From Planctomycetaceae bacterium (GTDB taxonomy: Bacteria > Planctomycetota > Planctomycetia > Pirellulales > PNKZ01), in assembly GCA_016793115.1 (NCBI GenBank), contig JAEUIN010000180.1, positions 1-64,000 of the forward strand: a DNA stretch of 64,000 nucleotides, given 5' to 3'. Under the pieces are notes generated by a model. That model was not told where the DNA came from, ran no database searches, and worked only from the letters and a program-made list of their open reading frames with translations. The position numbers were made by a program, and so were the translations under genes. Of the stretch, positions 48,901-60,900 are shown piece by piece (position 1 is the stretch's first letter; each line of letters starts with the position of its first letter).

Positions 48901-51900
48901 AGGTTGCGTGCCGGTGCCAAGAATGATGCGTGAAGCTCCCGCGCCGCCCTGGAGGAATGGAATCGTGTCGCCGCCGGTGGTGGTGACGGCGAGGGTGACG
49001 CCCCGGTTGCTCAGGTAAACCTCGTTGGAGGCGTCAAAGCCGGCCGCGCCGGCGATCGTGAAGGTGCCGTCGTCGACGAACACCGGTCCGTCGAAAACGT
49101 CGGCGGTCGGGTTGCTCCAAGTGAAGTTACCAATGCCTTCCTTGAGGAGCATGGTGGAGCCGTTGCCGAGGAAGCGGCCCGTAAAGGTACTCGTGCTGTT
49201 GTCGCCGCCGACGGCCAGCACGGCCACGTTGGCGCCCGAGAGGAGGTTGATGCTGGTCGTGGCTCCGGCGCCGCCGCTGAGCGAGCCGACTCGTTCGAAA
49301 GACAACAGGTTGGTCGTGCTGTCGGCGAAATTGAGATTGGTCGTGTTCGCGGCGGAGAAGACGATTTGTGAGCTATCGCTCAAGGTGTCGTGTAGCGAGA
49401 ACTTCTGGCCGGTCCAGACGCCGCCGACCTGAACGGTGCCGTCGTCCACGGTGGTGATGCCGGAGTGGCTGCTGTTGCCGGTGAGCACGAGCAGGCCGGT
49501 GCCGTTCTTGGTGAACCCGCCCAGGCCGGTGATGGCGCTACCGACGACGCTCACCGAGGTGATGGTCGGGGCGAAATTCAAGCTGGGCCCGGCGGGAGGC
49601 GTGCGGTTCACCAACACGGTGTTGTTGTCCAAAATCTGGACGATGTAACCGGGAGCGGTCACGCCGGTGCCGGAAATGAGATCGCCCACACGGACGAGGC
49701 TGGTGTCGATATCGCGCACGATCCGACCGTTGGCGGCGGCCGAGTCGGCCGTCGCGGCCAAAGCGGTCGGCGTCCCGTTGGCGTATGTCGCCGTGAGCGT
49801 GGCTCCCGCCCCGAGCGTGAGCAACGTGTCGAAGGTGCCGCTGTAGGCTCCGATCACGTCGGAGGCGTTCACCGCGAAGGTGGTACTGTAGCCGCGGTTG
49901 ACGACGTTCGTCGTGTTCGCGAGTTGCGCGTTGCCGCCCAAAGTCAGCCCGCCGCCCGACTGACCGTTCATGCTTTGAATCAGCACGTCGCCGGTGAAGC
50001 TCAGCGCTCCGGTGAAGGTCTGCATGCCGCCGCCGACCTTCGTGAGGCCGCCGGTGCTCCCGCCGGCGACATCGCCGGCGAAGGCGGCGTTCACGTTGTC
50101 AAATCCAAGCGTGAGCGACCCGGTGGTCAGCAGGATGCTGCCCCCGACGGCGCCGCCTCCGGAGAGCGAGCCGAACGACTCGCCGACGCCGCTAAGGTCG
50201 AAGTTGACCCCGGCGACGTTCGCCAGATTGATGCCGACGTTGTCGGCGACGGCCGAACCCGGCCGGCCGGCCGCAAGCTGGAGCGTACCGGCGGTGAGGG
50301 AGAACGTCTTCGCGCCGGAGGTAGCGCCAATTCGGCTGTTGAGGACGAACACGCCCCCGTCGTTCTGCAGGGCGCCTCCCGCGCCTTCGACCAAGAACAC
50401 TCGGTCGACGGCTTCTCCCGCGCCGGTGTAGATCAGGGTGCCGGTGGAACTCGTCCCGCCGAAATAGACGGCGGCATCGGGAGCGGTACCGGTGCCGAGA
50501 GGCCCGGCGACGCCGATGTTGCCGATCGTGTTGACGCTGATCGCGCCGTTCTGAATCGAGGTGCGCCCGATGTACGTATTGACGCCCGTAAGCGTCATCG
50601 TCCCCGTGCCGGTCTTGACGAGCTCCAGCGTGGAATCCGCCGCTTGGCTGATGATGCCGGCGTAGGTCGTGGAACTGTTGTCGCCGCCGGTTGTGAAGGT
50701 CACCGATCCGGTCGTCGTGGAGTTGGTCACGAGGCCGCCCGCGGCACCGGCGAGCGAGCCGACCTCGCCGTTGAATCCTGCGAGTTCAAGCGTGCCCGCC
50801 GCGCCGATCGTCAGCGCCGTGCCGGTCGGCAGGGCATTGACAACGCCGTACCGGAGAGTGCCTGCGGACACCGTCGTGGAGCCGGCATACGTGTTCGCCA
50901 GCGTCAGAGTCAAAGTGCCTGCGCCGGTCTTATTGATACCGGACGCGCCGGTTCCGGTCAGCGGGGCGTTCAAGTTCAACGTCGCCGCGGTCGAGCTCAG
51001 CACGTCGCCGTTCCACACCACGGGGCTGATGTCGATCGTCCGTACCGCGCCGCCGAGGTCGATATTTCCCGCCCCCGTGGCGGAGATCGTCGAAACCGCA
51101 CCGGGATTCTGGGAGGTCGCCGTCAGGTTGCCGTTGAGCGTCAACGTGGAGGCACCGATGGTCAAGGTCGGCGTTGTGCCGCCGTGATTATCGAAGCTCA
51201 ATCCGCCGATCGTCTGGTTGAAGTTGCCGAAATCCACCGAGGCGCCGCCCATGATGGTAAGCACTCCGGTGCTCCCCATCTGGCCTGAGGAACCGAAGAT
51301 GACCTGCGTATTGCGATCGACGAACGCGCCAGGATTACCGCTGTAACCGCCGGTGACGGTAAGGTTACCTGGGACGGCAAAAGTCGTCGCGCCGTCGGCG
51401 CCGGGGGTGGCGAGAGTGACTCGTCCGGAGTTGACCCAAGTACCGCCGCTGTAGGTGTTGGCCCCGGTCAGGACGAAGTCGTTGGTGGCCGCCTGAGTAC
51501 CGCGGCCCTGGTTGGCCGCGATGACCACTGCGACCGGGCCGGCACCGTTGTCGACGATGTTCGCGCTCACGGTGATGTCGCGATTGCCGGTGTTGTCCCC
51601 CTGACCGTTGAACCACGTCAGGCCGTGAAGATAGAGGTCGCCGCCTACGTTCAAAGCTCCGGCGGTCAGGTTACCGTTTTGCACGGTCATCGTCCGTCCG
51701 TCGGTCACGTTGGAAAGAATGACACCGCCGCTGACGACGGCGAGCGTGTTGCCGCCGAGATCGAGAACGCTGCTGCCGGTCGAACTGGTCGCACCTTGGA
51801 AGTTGAAGCTGTTGAGCGTGCGGTTCCCGGTCAACGTCGTCGTGATTCCGGCGGTCGGGATCACGATACGAACGTTGTCCGTCGCCGCAGCCAGGTTCGG

Positions 51901-54900
51901 ATCGACGACCGGGGAGTAACCGGCATACCCGGTCGAACTGAGCCCGCCGACGCCCATAGCGGGCGTGTAGCTGGCGAATTCGCGCTCGAGCGTGGCCCAA
52001 CCGCCGATGAGATGATTGGTGAGCCCGTCGCCGATGTTGGTGGTGGCGACGCCGTTGAGATTGTCGATGAAGAGGCGTTGGAGTCCGGGGAAGTTTCCGT
52101 CCACGTTGATGAACCGGACCGTACCATGTTGCCCGGCCGTCTGGGCGAAGCTCGTGAACGTGACGTCCGATTGGTTCACCGCGGTGCCGGGTTCGGAGAA
52201 ATCGACGACCGAGTTGCCCGCACCGAGCGTCACCGCGCCGAGAGTCTCGGTGCTCAACAAGGCCGCGCGACTACGCCACTGGAACATGGCGCCGCGCAAG
52301 TTGATCGAGGCCGCGTCGTTGATGCGGTCGGTCAAGCTCATCGGTTCGGAGTCGATATTGCTTGTGGTCACCAGCAACGTCGCGTTGGCAAGCTCGATGG
52401 AGGAAGTGCCGAGCAAGCGGCCCGTGTCCTGCAACAAGACGCGTCCGCCGTTGAACAGCGTGGCGCCTGTATAGGTGTTGTCGCCGTAGAAGTAGAAGTC
52501 GGTCGTGGCTCCCGCCGCCGTAGTGCGTGCGACCGCGATGTCGCTCTCGCTCACGTTGCCGTTGCCGATCCGGCCGCGGAAACTGGTAGTTCCGCTACCG
52601 ACCAACGCCAGCGTGGCCTCCGTAGCGGAAGTGTTGATCACGTCCCCGGCGGAGTTGGCGACGTAAAGGTCGTTGACGGCTAAACTGCCGGTTTGGGCCT
52701 GGAGGTTGTTGAAGGTCTGGACCGTGCCGTTGAGATCGAGGCTGCCGCCCAACAGTTGCATCGTCTGGTTCGGCGCGAGGCTGAAGTCGCCGCCGCCGAT
52801 CTTGAGCGTCCCCTCGTTGACCGTGACGGCACCGGTGAAGGTATTGCCCGCACCTAGCGTCAAAGTACCTCCGCCGGACTTGGTCAGACCGCCGGTGAAT
52901 CCGCTCAAGGGGACGGAGATGTCGAGGTTGCCCACCGCATGGATGATAAGTTCGCGGTTGCTCGCCGTGGTGACGCGCCCGGTTCCGGAGATGCCCGCGT
53001 TGCCCGTCAGCGCCAACAGACCGCCGCTCTCCAGCGTAAGTACGGCGTTGTTGCTGAGAGTGACGCCGCCGCCGGCTCCGTCGAGACGGAGCGAGTTGAT
53101 GCTCAGAGAGGAGGAGAGACCGGTGTTCGCCGCGAGATCGACGTTCGCACCTGCCGTTGCAAGATTCGAAACCTGCTCGAATCCGCTGAGCAGACGGAGG
53201 CGGGCCGTACCCGTATTGGCGGCGGCGGCGGCGGCGTCCGCCGTGACAAAATTCGTGCCTGAACCGGCAATGTTCGTGTCGCCGATGGCCCACGGGAGGA
53301 TCGACTTATTCGGCGTGCCCGTGGCTCCCGCGGGGGCGATGAACGTGTAGCCGTTGCCGGTGCCCTGGATGGTGGCCACACCGGCGGCGGCCGCGTTGCC
53401 GAAGCCGTCGGCCCGGATCAGCAGCGTACTGCCGGCCCCGCGCGTGACCGCGGCGGTGGTGAAGTTCAATTGACCGGACGCATCGGCGTCTAAGGTGAAC
53501 ACGGAGGCGCCGGCGTTCAGCGTGAGCGTGCCGGTCGTCGTCTCGTTGGTATCGGCGGCCGCGCCGATAATGCGAAGATCGCCTCCCTGGAAATTCAAGA
53601 TGGAGTTACCGAGCCGGTTGTCGACGTCGGTCCCGGAGTTATCGAGTTCCAGCGTGGCGAAATCATGCACGAAGGTCGTGCGAGCGGTGCCTTGACCGCC
53701 GCCGAGCGCCCCGAAGGTGCCGGCTCCGTTCAGGGAGAGGACGCCTTGCTTGACGAAGACGTCACGGCCGGAGAAGGCGTTGGCGACCTGGATGTTGAGC
53801 GTGCCGGTACCGAACTTGTTCAGTTGATAGATGCCGAGCGTACCGGTGTGGGTCAGGCCGGTGGTCGTGATGTTGATCGTGCCCGCGCCGCCGAAGCCCA
53901 CCCAAGAATGCCGGCTGGCGCCGGCCGTTCCCACGCCGCCGATGACGCCGCCGGTGACATTGAGCACGGCTCCGCCGTCGGCCGTCAAGGTGACGGCTCT
54001 CACGTTGCTGTCCGCCGTCGTGGTATCGATCGTGACGGCGCCCGACACCGTGTTCGTGCCCGCCGTACTGCGAATGGCGCCGCCGCCGTTGATGCCGTTG
54101 CTGGTCGCGTTGTTCGAGGCCGCGACGAAGATCGGGTCCGCGATGGTCACGCCGCCGGGCAACTCGATGGCCGCGCCGACGTTGCCCAGCCGAGTGTTAC
54201 CGTCCGTCGTGCCGAGCGCCGCGCCGTCGGTGATTCGCAGCACGCCCTGCTGCACGGTGAGCACGCCGTCCCAGCCGGGCTGCGCCTGTGTGAGAACGAG
54301 CGTGCCGAGATCATTCTTCCGGAAGCTGTTTGTCGCGGTGCCGAAGGTGAACGCCGAGTTCAGCGTAAACGTGTTTCCCTGCGTCACGTCGATGCCGTTG
54401 GCGGCGTCGGCGAGGTCGATGGTACGGCCGGTGGCGAAGGTGCCGCTGATGCGCAAACCTTCGGCCAAGTTGTTGGTTTGCAGACGAACGACGTTCGCGG
54501 CGTCGCCCAGCGCGCCGTCGGCGGCGACTTCGAGAATGCCGTCGTCGACCAGAATAATCGAGTCGCTGCCGCCGAACGAGTTGGCGGCGTTCGTGAGCCT
54601 GAGGGTGCCGTCGCCCGCTTTGGTCAAAACGTTGGCCGTGACGCCCGTCGGACCGCCGGTGAGCAGCCCGCTCAGCGTGAGTCCGGGGACAAGCAAGGAA
54701 CTGTTGGCGGTGCTGACGCTAAAAGTGGGCCCTTGGTTCGCGGACACCGTGTCGAAGACGATTGCGTCGGAGACGGCGAGACCGTAGCCGTTGTTGTTGA
54801 CCAACGTGATGCCGCCGGCCAGCGAACTAAAACTCGCGGGCGCGATCGTTTTATTGAGAGCCGTCGTGAAATAGGGCAGGTAGTCCGTGCCCGAGCGCCC

Positions 54901-57900
54901 GATGGTCACCTGCGGCACACCGGTCGCGGTAAAAGTATTGCCGACGTTGACGGTCTGCACGCTCGAAGTCCCGTCGCCGTCCAGCAGCAATGAGAAGCTG
55001 CCGGTGCCGGTGTTGAGGCCCGAGAGGTTGATCACGGCGGTGGGATTGATGCCTGTGAGATTGAGGCCCGTGATGTTGCCGAGGCCGACCTTGGTGATGG
55101 TATTGGCGCCGCTGCCGCCGCCGAAGGAGGTGACGCCGCCGATTCCCGCGATATCGCCGGAAAGGATCACATCCAGGTACGGCGTGGGCAGATTCACGAC
55201 CAACCCGGTCGTCGCCAGCGTGTTGAACGTCAGACCGCCGGCAAGCGTGAGGACGTCCAGTGTCCCGCCCGTGTTCGAGAAAGTCGGATCACTCAGGAAC
55301 GTCAGGTCGTTGTGCAAGATGCGCGAGGCGTCGTTGACGAAGAGCGACGTCCCGCCGGCGAAGACACCTGCTCCGGTACCGAGCGGACCGTTCAATCCGG
55401 CGAGGCTGTTCGCCCCGAGCACAATTCCGCCGGCGGCCACGTTGACTCCGCCGTCGAAAGTGTTCGCCCCGGCGAGTTGTAATAATCCGGCCCCGGTCTT
55501 GTTGATGCTCGTGCCGGCAGGGCCTCCGATATTCGCTGCGATCACCAACGCCGGCAGCGTATCCACTAACAACACCCCGCCCGGCGTCCCGTCATGGGTA
55601 ATGGCGCCGACGTTGAATGTATTCACCCCGCCCGCGCCGAGCGTAAGTGCGCCGGAGATCGTGGCGAAGGTCGTCGGGTTGGCCGACGTGGCCGTCACCG
55701 GCGTGGAACTGGAAAGCGTCAGCATGCCGTCCGTAACCACGGAAGGCGTCGTCGTGCCGCCGACATTATCGAAGACCAGGCTGTTCAATGTGTTGTTGCC
55801 GACAAGCGTCAGCGTTGACGATCCGTTGAGCGTGACGATATTACCCGAGCCGATCTGTCCGGCATTGGTGTTCATGGTGACGCGGGAACTGGAAAGGGTC
55901 AGCCCGCCGTCGGGAATGACGACGCCGCCGCCGACGAGATTTAGCGTGCCTTGGTTGACGACCGTGCCGCCGGTGTAGGTGTTGTTAGCGGAGAGGTTCA
56001 GAACGCCTGCTCCGGACTTCACGAGCTTAACGGCGTTGCCGAAGCCGTTGTCGGCGATGACGGAGTTCACGATGGTGCTGGTGACGCCGATGGTGAAAGA
56101 AAGAGCGCTGCCGTTAGCGGTGGCGTTCTGACTGAGGGTCAACTGCGTCGGACCGTCGACGGAGACGACGAAGGTACCGGCGGGAATGCCGGTGCCGGTA
56201 ATGGTCATGCCCGGCTGGACCATGGTGGTGGAGTTCATAGTCACCACCGGAGAGCCGCTCGTGGTGACGCCGGAAATGAACGAGGCGGAACCGAAGGTCT
56301 GGTTCTGGGCGCTCGCCGTGGCGTTGGTGCTCATCGTCACTTGGTTGAGTCCGTCGACGGACAAGACCGTGGTGCCGGCGGCGAAGTTGGCGTTGGTCAG
56401 CGTCATCCCCGGCACGATGCCGACGGTCGAGTTCATGACGACGACCGGCGAACCGGCAATGATGGCACCGGCGCTGTTCGGTGTCGTGAAGCTCGGATTG
56501 GCGGTCGCGTTGCTGTAAATGACCAGTTCACGCGTGCCGGAAATTTCCGTGCCGCCTGCGGTCAGGACACCGCGGGAGGCGGACGTGCCGATGGACGTCG
56601 AGAAGCTATTGTTGCTGCGCAACAGGCCGCCTTCCTCAAGGTTCAGCACGTTGGCGCCGGCGGCGAAGGTGATGTCGTTCGTGAAGTTGCCGCTGACCCG
56701 CAGCATACCGGTGTTGGTGGCGGCGGCGGTCAGGTTCGTCACCAGCGGAACGAGTGAGCTACCGCCCAAATTCGTGATGTTCCCGCCGGCGAAAGTCTCG
56801 TCGTAACCGACGTAGCCGCCGGTGCCGACGACGCCCACGCCGTTGACGCTGTTATAGGCTGCGTAGTCGTTGGTGTTGGCGATGGCCCATCCACCGAGCG
56901 CACCGTCGAGTACGGTGGGAAGCGGGGTGTTGAAGAGAATCCTGCTGTGATTGCCGCCGGTACCGAGTTGCACGTTCGACGTAAAGTTCACGGTGGCCCC
57001 GGCCGTCCGCGTAAGGCCGCCGTTGAACGTCAGTTCCGCAGAGTAGACGGCCGATGAGCCGACAGTGGTCGTGATCGACACGGTGTTGGCGCCTTGCAGC
57101 ACGGAGAGCGCGCCCACGGTCTCCGTGGCGATGTCGCCGACTCGGCCGTTGTAGGTCAACGCGCCTCCGCGCATCGTGACGGCGGCCGCATCGTTAATCC
57201 GGTCGTCGTCGGCGCGTTGGAGATTGCTGTTGTTGTTCAACGATAAACCGGCGTAGTTCAGCTCGATGGCCGAAGTGGTGGGCAACGCGCCGTCGTCCTG
57301 CAGATTGGTGGTGCCGCCGCCCAACACGGTCCAACCGGTGTAGGCATTGTTGTTGGAAATCGTCTGCGCCGTGCCGCCGAACTTGGCAAAGTTGATTGCG
57401 CCGCTGACGGTGCCGCCCCAAGCGCCCCCGTCGTCGGCAAGCAGCGTGGCGGTTCCGCCGGCCGAATTGATGACCGCTCCGCCGCCGCCGGGAGCGACGC
57501 CGGGACCGGTAAGTGACTTGATGAACTGACCGTTGCCGTTCAGATCCAGAGTGGCGCCGGGGGCAAGGTTGAAGAATGCCGTATCCGCCGGAGCGTAAAC
57601 CGTGTTCATACCGCCGTTAAGCTTCAGCGTGCCTCCCAAGATGTTCAACGTGCTGGTGAAATACTGCTTGTTGGAGAAGATCAGCTCGCCCGGTCCCGCC
57701 TTGGCGAAGACGGCGCCGCCGATGAGAGAACCGGTGACGTCGAGAGACGAGCCGGCGGCCACCTGCCAATGATTTGTACCGTTGATGTTGATCTTCGTGA
57801 CGGCCAGGGTGTTGCTCCCGCCGGTGGCGAGCACGGAGCCGACGTTGAGGGTTCTTTGAGCCCCGTCCACCGTCAACCCGGTGCCGTTAATCTTCAGTGC

Positions 57901-60900
57901 ATTGATCGTGCGGTCCGCCGTCAGGGTATTTCCCGCGGTCAGGTTCATCGTGTCGGTCGCGGCCGCCGTGTTGATGTTGTTTCCGTTGTTGTAAGCGGCG
58001 AAAGCGACGACGCCGTCGGTCCCGTCGTAAGCGGCAAAGTCGGAGAAGTTGTCGATGTAGACTCGGGGGAGAATGCCGTTGGCGGCGCCCAGTCCGGTGC
58101 TGGTGGTAAAAATCGCCTTATTGATCGTGCCGAGGTTCGCGACGCCGCTGAGATCGAGCGCGGAACCGCTGCTGGCGAGATTAATCGACGCGAAGGTGAG
58201 GGTATTCGTGCCGAGGCCGCCGCTGCCGTCGGTCATATTGACGACGAACGGCGAGCTGTTCACGGTCAACGCTCCGATCGACTCCGCGGAACCGTCCCCA
58301 TCGCCGAGGAAGTTCAGCGTGCCGCGACTGCTGGTGACCGGCTTGCCGTTGAGGCGATTGGCCGTGCCGGGATCGCCGGCCCCGTTATCCAGAGTCAATG
58401 CACCGGGCCCGTTGATGACGACCGCGGCCGTGGTGTTGCCGCCCAGGCGTCCGTTGCCGCCGCTCAAGATCAGCACGCCGTCGTTCACCGTCGTGGCGCC
58501 GGTATAAGTCGCCTGATTGGTGAGCCGCAACGTGCCGGTGCCGTCCATGAGCAGTCCGCCGGCCCCGGTGCCGGTGCCGTTGGTCACCGCTCCGGTGATG
58601 AGCGTGTTTCCGGTTCCCTGAACGGCCAGGGTGCGCCCGGTGGTCGCGTGCTCGGAAAGATTGACCTGGCCGGAGATCGTAAGCGAAGCCCCGCCGGTCA
58701 GGTCGTTTTGCAGCCTGCGAGTGGCGCCGTTGTTCGTCAGGCTGCCGGTGATTTCAATGTTGTTCGTCCCGGCGAACGCGGCGGGATCGCCCGTGAGATG
58801 GACGTTGTTGTTGATGACGTCCGCCCCGGTGAGGGCGATGCCCCCTTGCAGGACGCCGCCGGCGAAGTTGAACTGTCCGGGCACGGCCGCCGTGGTGAGC
58901 TTCTTATTCAGAATAAGCGTGCCCTGAGCCAGCGTGAACGTGCCGCCGAAGGTGTTCGCCGCGCCGTTCATGGTGAACGTGGCGTCGGGATGGACGGCGA
59001 TGTTGATCGCCGTGGTATTCGTGCCGTTCGCGGCGTTTTGCAGTGAGCCGTTCCACACCGTCGAACCAAAACCGCGGAAGAGGATCGTCCGGTTGTTCGC
59101 CTTGTAGTTGATCAAGTTGGTATTGAACGTCAGAACCGCGCCGCCTTCGAGGTTGTTGCTGATGGTCTGATCAGTGTCGCCGACGCCGACTTGATACGCT
59201 CCGGCGATGGTGATCGGAGCGGTGCCGGCGAACACGGCGGTCGTATTGGAGTTATGAAAAATGGGTTGATTCAGAGTTAAGCCGGCGGGGTCGGCGGCGA
59301 AGATGCCGCCGTTGGACATCAGCAGACCGCCGAATTGCAATTGAGTCCCCGCAGCGACGGTGCGGGCCGTGCTGATCGTGAACGTGGTCGCACTCGTGAC
59401 GGCCGTGATGTAGTCGCCGTACGCGACGCCGCTACCGTTGACGTACATACCGGCCTTCAAACCGGCGGTGCTGGCGACCGTGATGGTGGTGGCGTTGCTG
59501 GTGGCGGCCGTGGTGGGAGCCAAGCTGCCCATGGCGCCGATCGAACCGTCGGCCATGAGACCCAAGAGCCCGCCGTCGGCCCGCACGCCGCCGACGAACG
59601 TGTTGGCCGCGTTGCCGAGAATCCAGACGCCGCCGTCGAATTTGGCGAGCGCCAAACCGGCGGTTCCGCCGCCGTCGCCGATGACGGAGTTAATGCGGTT
59701 GGCGTCGGTGTTCTGGCCGCGCAGCTCCAAGAACATCGTGAAGTTGCCGGTCTTGTCGTTGGAGAAGTTCTCGAGCACCAGCGCGCCGCTGCCGGAACTG
59801 TCGATGCGGTGCGTGCGGGCCGCCGACAAGGCGGTGGCCAGCGAAATCGGTCTGGTGGACGTTTCCCCGGGACCCACGTAGAGCAGGTTCAGCGTCGTAT
59901 TACCGTTGAACTGGAAGGTGCCGCCGCTGGCTCCCAAACTGCTGGCCGTGGTGCCGGTGCTGTTGCCGAACGAACTGATGACGAGGGATCCGTCGCCGAG
60001 AACCGTGTTGCCGTTGTAGGTGTTGGCGTCGCCGAGGATGAGCGTGCCGACGCCGTTCTTGAGGATGCCGCCCGTGCCTGCGCCGGCGTTACTGATGACT
60101 CCGGAAATCGTGGCGAAGTCCAAACCGGTGTTGGCGTTGTCGTTCACCGTGATCGTGCGGTTCACCGTGCCGGCGGTGACGTTCAAATTGATCGGGTTCT
60201 GGAAATCGACGTCGGCCCAAGCGTTAACGGAACTAAGAAAGAGCGATTGCGTTCCGCCGGTACCGACGAAGCCGCCCGCGCCCCAAGACAGCGTCGCGAA
60301 GGCTCCGCCGAGATTCACGTCCAGCGGTGCGATGGAGGCCGCAAAACCGCCGCCGCCGGTGGTGCCTCCCCACGTCACGCTGCCGGCGGTCGCCGTTGCG
60401 GCGACCGGTCGGGTAAACGTGCCGCTGGTCTCCAGCACGCCGGAGCCGGTGGTGAGCCCCAAGATCAAGGCGCTGGTCGTCGGCAAGGTTCTCGTCAGCG
60501 GAGAACTGTCGATGCCCACTCGGAGCGAACCGCCGTTGATGGTCGTGTTGCCGCTGTAACTGTTGCCGGTGTTGCTTAAGATCCACAGGCCGGCGTCGGA
60601 CTTGGTCACCGACAACGCTTCGCCGGCGTTGGGATTGTCGATCAACTGCAAGGCGATCTCGTTGTCGCCCAGCGAATCACCGCCCAGAGTTAAGGTCCGC
60701 GCTCCGGCGCCGCTGAAGGCCACCGGAGCGGTGTTATTGAAAATCAGCGCCGCATGATTGGCGGCACGGGTTTGCACCAAGTTGCCGTAGCTGCCGTAAG
60801 AATAAATGCCGCCGTTGCCCGCGAGGGTAAACAGACGGTCCATGCTGACCGACGGCGTCTGAGTGGCTTCGACCGCGCCGGCCAAGTTCGTGCCGATATA

